Source: CAZAMT01 sp964486145
GTDB taxonomy: Bacteria; Bacteroidota; Bacteroidia; Bacteroidales; JAAAOM01
Direction of reading: 5' to 3'
DNA: 6,754 nucleotides
Assembly: GCA_964486145.1 (NCBI GenBank)
Contig: CAZAMT010000230.1
Coordinates: 1-6,754 of the forward strand
In this document: one piece after another, positions 1 to 5,985 of the stretch
Numbering within the stretch: position 1 is the stretch's first letter
Layout of the letters: every line of letters starts with the position of its first letter
Made by a program: the position numbers and the translations under genes
Notes under the pieces: model-generated
What the model was told of the DNA's origin: nothing
Database searches by the model: none
The model's input: only the letters and a program-made list of their open reading frames with translations

Positions 1-108
1 AAGAGCTTTTAATAATGATTCCCGTTTTTGCGGGACAGGCTGTGTGTGTTAAAATTTACTCGTCATGGGTGTTCATATTCCGAATTGAGTTCCCTCCTTA
101 ATCAATAT

Positions 109-128
109 GTTTCCAATCCATTGGAAAC
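109..128. repeat. 20-bp inverted repeat (9-bp arms, 2-bp centre)
   Basis: GTTTCCAAT at 109-117 is the exact reverse complement of ATTGGAAAC at 120-128, with CC between them. As RNA it would fold into an 8-bp stem with a 4-nt loop. It has no T-run on either side, so it is not a standard intrinsic terminator. It could be a protein-binding dyad, a 3' UTR stem for the regulator mRNA read from the minus strand, or chance. Confidence 0.6.
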
Positions 129-147
129 GGGAAAAATCAAATATTCG

Positions 148-200
148 TTTCTACCCATCTTTCGAAATCAAAAAGAATGATTTGTCGCTGCAGGTAGAAA
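148..200. repeat. Nested inverted repeats (outer 8-bp and inner 6-bp arms)
   Basis: TTTCTACC (148-155) pairs perfectly with GGTAGAAA (193-200). Inside this pair, AAATCA (165-170) pairs with TGATTT (178-183) around a 7-nt loop. Together they would make a two-tier stem about 50 bp downstream of the regulator's stop codon on its transcript. This may be a 3' UTR structure or part of a small RNA. No promoter or terminator was found that would make it an independent RNA gene. Confidence 0.4.
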
Positions 201-251
201 TATTATAGTTTATGCGAAAATGAAATTTGCAACTTCCCTGTACGTTATTGA

Positions 252-965
252 TTAAAACCCCACCTCAAAGCCATTATATGTTTCATATTTCCATATTTCC
301 GCAATTGCATCAATGCCAATTTCATACGGTTTGTATTCTCTGTTAGATGACACCAACTGCAATGTTTTACGTTCATCAATCCGGTTGTACACCAGTTTAA
401 AAACAATTCCTTCCTCTTTTGTTACAAGAATACACGGAGTTCCGTCCTTTACATCTTTCCAGTTTTGCACATACGAACATGTTACCCACGAACCTTCCTG
501 CATGGGAAGCATCGAATCACCCCGGATCTGAAAACACCGGTATGTTTTCTCCCTCGCCAAAAAAGGCAGGTTGAACTTTGGTAACGATGAAATAAAATCC
601 AAATCGCCATAGCTCGCCGTATACCCGGCCTGCGCCTTTACTGGCACCATTTCGATGTTTTCTTTTCCTTCCTTATCCACCGAAATGGTCAGCACACGCA
701 TTTTTTGCCCGGTGATGTCGATATCAAACCCATCTTCGATCTGCGACAGTTGAAATTCCGATAGTTGTTGAAGATCATACCGTACCATGGCATCAATGGA
801 CACCTTAAAATAATCTGCGATTTTGATCAGGGCTTTAAATGGCGGTTGTACATTTTTTTCATAGCCTGCCAGGGTCGTCCGGGTAAGTCCCAATGCATCG
901 GCCAGCCGCTCCTGGGATATTTTTTTCCTGTTCCTGAGGAACTTAAGATTTTCTGCAAAAAACAT
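252..965 (-). CDS. LexA-like transcriptional repressor: XRE-type HTH plus S24 self-cleaving peptidase
   Basis: A 237-residue cytoplasmic DNA-binding regulator. An XRE/Cro-type helix-turn-helix occupies about residues 5-60, with the recognition segment near SQERLADALGLTRTTLAGYE (17-36). The C-terminal half (about 105-230) is an S24 peptidase domain like those of LexA, UmuD and phage CI-type repressors. Visible elements are an Ala113-Gly114 cleavage site in VKAQAGY, the nucleophile Ser151 in GDSM and the general-base Lys190 in GIVFK. The Ala-to-Ser and Ser-to-Lys spacings (38 and 39) are close to those in LexA. Family knowledge says RecA filaments trigger self-cleavage and so derepression. The HTH is not the winged helix of classical LexA, so this resembles a phage-type repressor domesticated as an SOS switch. 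It is divergent from dinB across 71 bp, which suggests it represses itself and the polymerase genes. The ATG at 965 sits just downstream of a good Bacteroidota-type promoter. The target genes are inferred. Confidence 0.93.
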   Translation of the reverse strand: MFFAENLKFLRNRKKISQERLADALGLTRTTLAGYEKNVQPPFKALIKIADYFKVSIDAMVRYDLQQLSEFQLSQIEDGFDIDITGQKMRVLTISVDKEGKENIEMVPVKAQAGYTASYGDLDFISSLPKFNLPFLAREKTYRCFQIRGDSMLPMQEGSWVTCSYVQNWKDVKDGTPCILVTKEEGIVFKLVYNRIDERKTLQLVSSNREYKPYEIGIDAIAEIWKYETYNGFEVGF

Positions 966-981
966 AAGCTTTTTCTTTTTG

Positions 982-1013
982 TAAATATAAATAATTACTA
1001 AATTATAGTCAAA
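982..1013 (-). promoter_or_regulatory. Predicted Bacteroidota-type promoter of the S24 regulator gene
   Basis: Read on the minus strand, TTTG (1013-1010) is followed after 20 bp by TATATTTA (989-982). This fits the Bacteroidota -33 TTTG / -7 TAnnTTTG pattern with 19-21 bp spacing; only the last base of the -7 box differs. Transcription would start near 975, leaving a leader of roughly 10 nt before the ATG at 965. No equally good match was found on the plus strand for dinB. Confidence 0.5.
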
Positions 1014-1021
1014 TAAATGAC
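997..1021. promoter_or_regulatory. Candidate operator: two overlapping dyads in the regulator-dinB divergent gap
   Basis: ACTA-N5-TAGT (997-1009) and GTCA-N6-TGAC (1008-1021) are two short dyads sharing the GT at 1008-1009. The first lies in the spacer of the predicted regulator promoter and the second covers its -33 box. A repressor bound here would block that promoter and sit about 15-40 bp upstream of the dinB start. Four-base arms are common by chance in A/T-rich DNA, so the assignment rests mainly on position. Confidence 0.3.
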
Positions 1022-1036
1022 GAAATAATCGACATT

Positions 1037-2248
1037 ATGAATAAAAGTATCGTTCATATGGATTTGGATTCCTTCTTTGTCTCTTGTGAGCGGCTGGTGG
1101 ATCGGCGGTTAAATAACAGGCCGGTTTTGATAGGGGGAACATCTGATCGCGGCGTGGTTGCATCGTGCAGTTATGAGGCGCGGGAGTACGGCATCCATTC
1201 GGCCATGCCCATGAAGACTGCGCGAATGCTTTGTCCGGATGCCGTCGTCATACGGGGAGACAGTGGTTTGTACAGTAAATTCTCGGATATGGTCACCGAA
1301 ATAGTCAAAGAACGTTCACCATTGTTTGAAAAATCTTCCATTGATGAGTTTTATGTGGATGTAAGCGGGATGGATAAATTTTTTGGCACGCTTCAATGGG
1401 CAAGAGAATTAAGGGAAAAAATCATCAGGGAAACACGCTTGCCCATATCTTTTGGGCTTTCAACGAGTAAAACCGTAGCCAAGGTGGGGACAAACGAAGC
1501 TAAGCCCAATAACTTTATGGAAATCATACGGGGCCGGGAAATTCCATTCATGGCACCATTGTCGATAAAAAAAATTCCGATGGTGGGTACGCAGACGTAT
1601 CGTTTACTCCGGAGCATGGGCATTGAAAAAGTAAAAACGGTACAGCAAATGCCCATGGAACTGATGGACAGGGTGTTGGGTAAAAACGGCGTGGTCATCT
1701 GGAAGAAGGCCCAGGGCATCGACAATACGCCGGTGGTAGCTTGGCAGGAGCGAAAATCAATATCCCTGGAGCGCACGTTTGAAAAAGATACCACCGATGT
1801 TACCAAACTGAAAAGCCTGGTGGTTGCTATGGCCGAGAATCTCGCGTATCAACTGCGCAATGGTAACAAACTCACATCGTGTGTAACGGTAAAAATCAGG
1901 TATTCCGATTTCCAGACACACAGCAAGCAAAAGCGGATACCGTATACATCATTGGATCACACGCTGATACAGGTAGCGCTGGATCTGTTTAACAGCCTAT
2001 ATGAACGGAGAATCTTGATCCGCTTGATAGGAGTGAAGTTCAGTCATTTGACGGGGGGGACTTATCAATTTCGGTTGTTTGAAGATAACCAGGAAATGGT
2101 GCATTTGTATTATGCCATGGATCGGATGCGCAACCGGTTTGGCCAGGATGCCGTGAAACGTGCCGTTGCTATGGGATCCAAAGGCATAGGCCGGGGAAAT
2201 TCGTTCAACGGACAACCACCGGTCATTCCGGCACACCGGAGGGCTTAA
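1037..2248 (+). CDS. dinB: Y-family translesion DNA polymerase, DinB / Pol IV type
   Basis: A 403-residue error-prone polymerase that copies past damaged bases. The palm opens with HMDLDSFF, giving metal-binding Asp9 and steric-gate Phe14. The other acidic residues are Asp103 and Glu104 in SSIDEFYVD. The incoming-nucleotide contact motif SYEAREYGIHSAMP is at about 45-58. The thumb follows with GLSTSKTVAKVGTNEAKPN (140-158) and a helix-hairpin-helix near 174-200. The little finger runs from about 240 to 340. QFRLF (344-348) matches the QxxLF sliding-clamp-binding motif and is followed by about 55 residues including AMDRMRNRFGQDAVKRA. All catalytic residues are present, unlike ImuB proteins, which have lost them. 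ATG 1037 places the MDLD motif at the normal distance from the N-terminus. There is no Shine-Dalgarno. It is divergent from the S24 repressor and 155 bp upstream of a DnaE-like polymerase, pointing to damage-inducible co-expression. Confidence 0.96.
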   Translation: MNKSIVHMDLDSFFVSCERLVDRRLNNRPVLIGGTSDRGVVASCSYEAREYGIHSAMPMKTARMLCPDAVVIRGDSGLYSKFSDMVTEIVKERSPLFEKSSIDEFYVDVSGMDKFFGTLQWARELREKIIRETRLPISFGLSTSKTVAKVGTNEAKPNNFMEIIRGREIPFMAPLSIKKIPMVGTQTYRLLRSMGIEKVKTVQQMPMELMDRVLGKNGVVIWKKAQGIDNTPVVAWQERKSISLERTFEKDTTDVTKLKSLVVAMAENLAYQLRNGNKLTSCVTVKIRYSDFQTHSKQKRIPYTSLDHTLIQVALDLFNSLYERRILIRLIGVKFSHLTGGTYQFRLFEDNQEMVHLYYAMDRMRNRFGQDAVKRAVAMGSKGIGRGNSFNGQPPVIPAHRRA

Positions 2249-2281
2249 TTTTTAAAGAAATGAAGTAGTTACCCCTTTGTG

Positions 2282-2300
2282 TTTCCCCTCAGAGGGGAAA
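2282..2300. repeat. 19-bp perfect palindrome between dinB and the DnaE-like gene
   Basis: TTTCCCCTC (2282-2290) and GAGGGGAAA (2292-2300) are exact reverse complements around a single A. In RNA this gives an 8-bp G/C-rich stem with a 3-nt loop, 34 bases after the dinB stop. It is followed on the plus strand by an A/G-rich run, not a U-tract, so it is a poor intrinsic terminator. It could attenuate readthrough, stabilise the dinB mRNA 3' end, bind a protein, or be a copy of a dispersed C/G-rich repeat. A CCCCT element also lies just upstream (about 2272-2276). Confidence 0.65.
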
Positions 2301-2354
2301 AAAGAAAAAGACATGCAGATGTTCAGGATTGAAAAATATGAACTGTAATTCGGC

Positions 2355-2366
2355 TACAAATTTGTA
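2355..2366. promoter_or_regulatory. Perfect 12-bp palindrome upstream of the DnaE-like gene, candidate operator or promoter element
   Basis: TACAAATTTGTA is a perfect palindrome 37 bp before the ATG at 2404. It includes CAAATTTG, a partial match to a -7 TAnnTTTG box, but no TTTG lies at the right distance upstream, so the promoter call is weak. Its half-site TTTGTA also occurs at 978-983, at the start of the S24 regulator leader. This is consistent with a shared operator half-site but may simply reflect A/T richness. Confidence 0.3.
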
Positions 2367-2403
2367 ATTGTTGCACAAAAAACGATTTTTTGAAATTATT
2401 AAA

Positions 2404-5343
2404 ATGCTCTTAAACTGTCATACATATTACAGCTTTGGATACGGGGCCATGTCGCCCGAACAGCTTCTGGAAGAACTAAAAGCCGGCGGATACGATTGCT
2501 TTGCCCTTACGGATATCAATAATAGTGCGGCCAGCCTGGAAATACTCCGGCAAACCCAGAAGCAAAACATCCGTCCGGTTGCCGGCATTGATTTCCGTAA
2601 CGGCATCCGGCAAAAATACATCGGTATTGCTAAAAATAACCAGGGGCATTTTGAATTGAACCAGCACCTAACGGAATATTTGCATCAGGGAAAAGATTTT
2701 CCCGTTCGGGCACCTGATTTTCATAATGCTTTTGTCATCTATCCTTTCCGGAATGAAAACATGGAATTACGCGAGAATGAATTTATCGGGGTTGACCCAA
2801 AAAACCTGAAAAAATTGAATTTCACATCCTGGAAAAACCGGCAGGAGAAGCTGGTCATTCTGCATCCGGTAACGTTCAGGCATAAACGCGATTTTAACAC
2901 CCACCGGTTGCTTCGGGCCATTCATGAAAATGTGTTGTTGAGTAAGTTGCCACCATCTCAACAGGCAACGATGGACGAAAAACTGTTGTCGAAGGAGGAA
3001 CTTCTTAGCATATACGGGGATTATTCGCAACTCATTGAAAACACCGAACGGCTTTTGGATGAATGCTTTATGAAGTTTGACTTCGGTCAGGTAAAAAATA
3101 AAAAACATTTTACCGGTTCTGAAGTGTCAGATTACGAATTATTGAAACGAGAAGCCGAAAAAGGACTGAAATACCGTTACCCAAATCCGCAAACCAATAT
3201 TCTGGAGCGATTGCGAAAAGAACTAAACGTCATCCGAAAATTTGGTTTTTGTTCGTATTTTCTTATTAACCAGGATATTGTCAATTATGCTCACAGCAAA
3301 GGATATTATCATGTAGGGCGGGGGAGCGGTGCCAACAGCCTGGTGGCTTACCTGTTGCGTATTACCAACGTGGATCCGGTGGAACTCGATCTCTATTTCG
3401 AGCGTTTCATCAATCCTTACCGAAAAAACCCGCCTGATTTCGACATTGATTTTTCATGGACCGACCGTGATGATGTTACCCGCTATATTTTTGAAAAACA
3501 TGGTTATGAATACACGGCGTTGTTGGGTTCCTACATCACCTTCAATCATAAGTCGGCTTTTCGCGAATTGGGCAAGGTGTTTGGCCTTCCGGAAGATGAG
3601 ATTTCCCGTCTGCAAAAAAATCCCAATCCTGCTGGGGCCGATGAATACGGTAAATGGGTAATCAAATACAGCAAATACCTGGAAGGTTTCCCCCGGCACC
3701 TGAGTGTACATGCCAGCGGAATTGTTATTTCTGAATTGCCCATGACCAATTATTCAGGTACATTCATGCCACCCAAAGGTTTTCCGACGACACAGTTTGA
3801 TATGTACATCGCTGAAGATATCGGGCTGCATAAATTCGATATTCTGGGGCAACGTGGACTTGGGAAAATCAAAGATTCACTCGAATTCATTAAACAAAAC
3901 CGGGGGGTAGAACTGGATATCCATGATATCAAAACATTTAAGGAAGATGAAAAGCTCAGGCACTTGCTGAAAACCGGGCAGGCGATTGGTTGTTTTTACA
4001 TCGAATCGCCTGCCATGCGTATGCTGTTGACCAAGCTTAAGGCCGATGATTACCGGGGATTGGTAGCTGCCAGTTCCATCATCCGTCCCGGGGTATCCAA
4101 AAGTGGGATGATGCGCGAATACATTCTTCGTTTTCAGGACGAAAAACGTCGGGAAAAGGCAAAAAACTATCTCCCTGAACTTTATGAAATACTGGAAGAT
4201 ACGTATGGCGTAATGGTTTACCAGGAAGATGTTATCAAAGTGGCCCATTACTTTGCCGGACTCACCCTCGAAGAAGCCGATGTGTTGCGCCGGGGTATGT
4301 CATGGAAATTCAGGGAACGAAACGAGTTTTCAACTGTACGGGAAAAGTTTTTCAGCAACTGCCGTAAGAAAAAATACCGGGAGGAAATCATACAGGAGAT
4401 TTGGAAACAAATTGAAAGTTTTGCCAACTATGCTTTTGCCAAGGGACATTCGGCAAGTTATGCCGTGGAAAGTTTCCAGGCACTATACCTCAAAGCGTAT
4501 TATCCGCTCGAATACATGGTTGCCACACTTAATCATGGCGGAGGGTTTTATTCCCCTGAACTGTATGTGCATGAAGCCCGTATGCACGGGGCAACAATTG
4601 AGCCTCCCTGCATAAATAACAGCAATTATTACAATACCATCAAGGGAAACAGCATCTTCCTTGGATTCTATCTTTTATATAATCTGGAAACTGAAACTGT
4701 CAAAAGGTTGCTGGCAGAGCGACAACATAGCGGAAAATTTTCAGGTTTGCGGGATTTTGTTGATCGCGTGGGCATTACACTCGAACAATTGATTATTCTC
4801 ATCCGCATCAATGCTTTTCGGTTCACCGGGAAAAGCAAAAAAGCATTGCTCTGGGATGCACATTTTCTGCTGGGTAATGCCAAAAAATCAGTACCGGTTA
4901 CTAAAAAATTATTCACCGCACAAGCCCGTAAATTTGAATTGCCTGAACTCTGGAAGCATGAACTGGAGGAAGCTTTTGATGAACTCGAACTACTTGGATT
5001 CACCTTATCTTCTCCGTTCAAATTACTTGAATCTCCACCTTCTTGTCAATTGGTGGCAAAGAATCTGTCATCCTTAAAAAATAAGAAAATTGAAATCATT
5101 GGTTACCTGGTTCATCGCAAACCTACCCGCACCAGCAATGGCAAGATCATGTATTTTGGTACCTGGCTTGATCAGGAAGGCCATTGGATCGACACCGTAC
5201 ATTTCCCTAAAAACGGTAAAGTGTACGGGTTTACAGGACCCGGTTGTTACCATATTAAAGGCCGGGTAGTTCAAGAATATGATTATGTAAGCATTGAAGC
5301 AAATGAAATAAACCGGTTAAAAAACAGAAGTATGGATGATTAA
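2404..5343 (+). CDS. dnaE: Short DnaE-family (C-family) DNA polymerase alpha subunit, error-prone ImuC/DnaE2-like
   Basis: From ATG 2404 the protein has 979 residues, against about 1160 for E. coli DnaE. Order: PHP domain (about 1-225), palm with VGRGSGANSLVAY (304-316) and PPDFDIDF, catalytic Asp347 and Asp349 plus Asp479 in HKFDILG, RHLSVHASGIVIS (431-443), fingers with YQEDVIKVAHYFAGLTLEEA (606-625) and FAKGHSASYAVESFQALYLK (678-697), helix-hairpin-helix about 780-825, and an OB fold about 893-968 where the protein ends. The tau-binding C-terminus of replicative alpha is missing. The PHP metal site is degenerate: Asn4 replaces the first His, TDI replaces TDH, and GID replaces the usual Glu, so proofreading by PHP is unlikely. 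These traits and the adjacent dinB and S24 repressor suggest a translesion rather than replicative role. A TTG at 2368 would add 12 residues, but the PHP domain normally starts within a few residues of this motif, so ATG 2404 is preferred. Confidence 0.92.
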   Translation: MLLNCHTYYSFGYGAMSPEQLLEELKAGGYDCFALTDINNSAASLEILRQTQKQNIRPVAGIDFRNGIRQKYIGIAKNNQGHFELNQHLTEYLHQGKDFPVRAPDFHNAFVIYPFRNENMELRENEFIGVDPKNLKKLNFTSWKNRQEKLVILHPVTFRHKRDFNTHRLLRAIHENVLLSKLPPSQQATMDEKLLSKEELLSIYGDYSQLIENTERLLDECFMKFDFGQVKNKKHFTGSEVSDYELLKREAEKGLKYRYPNPQTNILERLRKELNVIRKFGFCSYFLINQDIVNYAHSKGYYHVGRGSGANSLVAYLLRITNVDPVELDLYFERFINPYRKNPPDFDIDFSWTDRDDVTRYIFEKHGYEYTALLGSYITFNHKSAFRELGKVFGLPEDEISRLQKNPNPAGADEYGKWVIKYSKYLEGFPRHLSVHASGIVISELPMTNYSGTFMPPKGFPTTQFDMYIAEDIGLHKFDILGQRGLGKIKDSLEFIKQNRGVELDIHDIKTFKEDEKLRHLLKTGQAIGCFYIESPAMRMLLTKLKADDYRGLVAASSIIRPGVSKSGMMREYILRFQDEKRREKAKNYLPELYEILEDTYGVMVYQEDVIKVAHYFAGLTLEEADVLRRGMSWKFRERNEFSTVREKFFSNCRKKKYREEIIQEIWKQIESFANYAFAKGHSASYAVESFQALYLKAYYPLEYMVATLNHGGGFYSPELYVHEARMHGATIEPPCINNSNYYNTIKGNSIFLGFYLLYNLETETVKRLLAERQHSGKFSGLRDFVDRVGITLEQLIILIRINAFRFTGKSKKALLWDAHFLLGNAKKSVPVTKKLFTAQARKFELPELWKHELEEAFDELELLGFTLSSPFKLLESPPSCQLVAKNLSSLKNKKIEIIGYLVHRKPTRTSNGKIMYFGTWLDQEGHWIDTVHFPKNGKVYGFTGPGCYHIKGRVVQEYDYVSIEANEINRLKNRSMDD

Positions 5344-5515
5344 TTTCTTTAATAAATTCGGGATTATTGTCAGTCTTCAAAATAAAAATTCAACCTTATT
5401 TCCGGTCACCTGTTTGAATAATATACTTAAGAACCAGGAGGATGTTCTTTTGATTTTTGAAAAACATTGGAATATACTTGTGCTTCCGGTCAATGTGTCG
5501 TTACTTTGTATGTAA
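5336..5515 (+). CDS. Possible small ORF (59 codons) overlapping the end of the DnaE-like gene; doubtful
   Basis: An ATG at 5336 overlaps the last 8 bases of the polymerase gene (ATGATTAA arrangement) and stays open for 59 codons to a TAA at 5513-5515. The predicted peptide begins MINFFNKFGI and contains hydrophobic stretches (LLIF, WNILVLPVNVSLL) but no recognisable domain or signal peptide. The stop/start overlap would allow translational coupling. Against it: no known family, A/T-driven composition, and its 3' end runs through the predicted promoter of the FKBP gene. Sixty open codons in one frame of A/T-rich DNA is only mildly unlikely by chance. Confidence 0.2.
   Translation: MINFFNKFGIIVSLQNKNSTLFPVTCLNNILKNQEDVLLIFEKHWNILVLPVNVSLLCM
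5477..5508 (+). promoter_or_regulatory. Predicted Bacteroidota-type promoter of the FKBP gene
   Basis: CTTG (5477-5480), a 20-bp spacer, and TTACTTTG (5501-5508) fit the -33 TTTG / -7 TAnnTTTG pattern with one mismatch in each box. Transcription would start near 5515, giving an A/T-rich leader of about 28 nt before the ATG at 5543. This suggests that the isomerase is transcribed independently of the polymerase genes. Confidence 0.55.
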
Positions 5516-5542
5516 GTTAATAATCAAAAAGATAATTTTATT

Positions 5543-5971
5543 ATGAAAACCGCTCAAGAAAAAGATCAAGTAAAAGTACATTATAAGGGAACCTTAAAAA
5601 ACGGAGAAGTTTTTGATTCTTCGGAAGGCCGTGAGCCTCTTGAATTTACAATTGGTGAAGGTCAGGTAATACCAGGATTTGATGTGGGTGTTAAAGGAAT
5701 GCAAGTTGGTGAAGAAAAAACCATAAATATTGTTGCAGATGATGCTTACGGTCAGGTTCGCGAAGAATTAATTCAGGATGTTGAAAAATCCGCCCTTCCT
5801 GAAGATATCAATCCGGAAATTGGATTAAAACTGGTATCAAAAACCCAGGATGGCAAGGAAATCCCTTTAATTGTTACAGAAGTTAAAGACAACGCGATCA
5901 CAGTTGATGCAAACCATCCACTTGCGGGCGAAGACTTAACCTTCAATGTGAAACTGGTAGAAATTCAATAA
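5543..5971 (+). CDS. FKBP-type peptidyl-prolyl cis-trans isomerase, SlyD-like
   Basis: A 142-residue cytoplasmic prolyl isomerase and chaperone with no signal peptide. The FKBP fold is clear: VKVHYKGTLKNGEVFDSS (10-27), LEFTIGEGQVIPGFD (33-47), and DDAYGQ (66-71). Expected pocket residues are present at Tyr14, Phe24, Asp25, Phe35, Val42-Ile43, Phe46 and Tyr69. An insert-in-flap (IF) chaperone domain, about residues 72-125, precedes the closing strand NHPLAGEDLTFNVKLVEI (124-141), as in SlyD. Unlike E. coli SlyD, the protein stops right after this strand and has no histidine-rich metal-binding tail, so nickel handling is not expected. It has its own promoter at 5477-5508 and a strong terminator at 5986-6023, so it looks monocistronic. 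Its DNA is clearly more A/T-rich than the polymerase genes upstream. Enzymatic activity is inferred from the family; the substrate proteins are unknown. Confidence 0.93.
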   Translation: MKTAQEKDQVKVHYKGTLKNGEVFDSSEGREPLEFTIGEGQVIPGFDVGVKGMQVGEEKTINIVADDAYGQVREELIQDVEKSALPEDINPEIGLKLVSKTQDGKEIPLIVTEVKDNAITVDANHPLAGEDLTFNVKLVEIQ

Positions 5972-5985
5972 GAAAGTAAATATAG

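Larger units (their letters stand above)
1..251. other. Intergenic region without a convincing gene, rich in inverted repeats
   Basis: This stretch lies downstream of the S24 regulator gene (minus strand). All reading frames on both strands are broken; the longest open stretches starting with ATG are 33 codons (107-208, plus) and 28 codons (15-101, plus), and neither has recognisable protein features. It holds a small hairpin (TCCCG 20-24 / CGGGA 31-35), a 20-bp dyad (109-128) and a nested pair of inverted repeats (148-200). No hairpin is followed by a run of T on either strand, so I see no clear intrinsic terminator for the regulator gene. No tRNA, CRISPR or insertion-sequence end is visible. 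Confidence 0.6.

Noticed and set aside
20..35. TCCCG-N6-CGGGA hairpin considered as a terminator
   Set aside because: Only 5 bp of stem and no T-run after it on either strand.
107..208. 33-codon ORF in the left intergenic region
   Set aside because: Short, no upstream promoter or recognisable feature, and it runs through inverted repeats; most likely chance.
252..965. S24 regulator as evidence of a prophage
   Set aside because: No integrase, structural phage genes or attachment site are visible; its divergent pairing with polymerase genes better fits an SOS regulator.
1393..1806. 137-codon open frame antisense to dinB
   Set aside because: It lies wholly inside dinB, whose conserved motifs show the plus strand is coding; the antisense peptide has no recognisable features.
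2313..2348. 11-codon ORF between dinB and the DnaE-like gene, considered as a leader peptide
   Set aside because: Too short, no ribosome-binding site or attenuator structure around it.
3877..4248. 123-codon antisense frame, and a 128-codon plus frame at 4229-4615, inside the DnaE-like gene
   Set aside because: Both are shadows of a gene with polymerase motifs running continuously through this stretch.
5436..5452. AGGAGG followed 8 bases later by TTG, looking like a Shine-Dalgarno and start
   Set aside because: The frame gives only 21 codons and Bacteroidota rarely rely on strong Shine-Dalgarno sites; it is nested in the doubtful 5336-5515 ORF.
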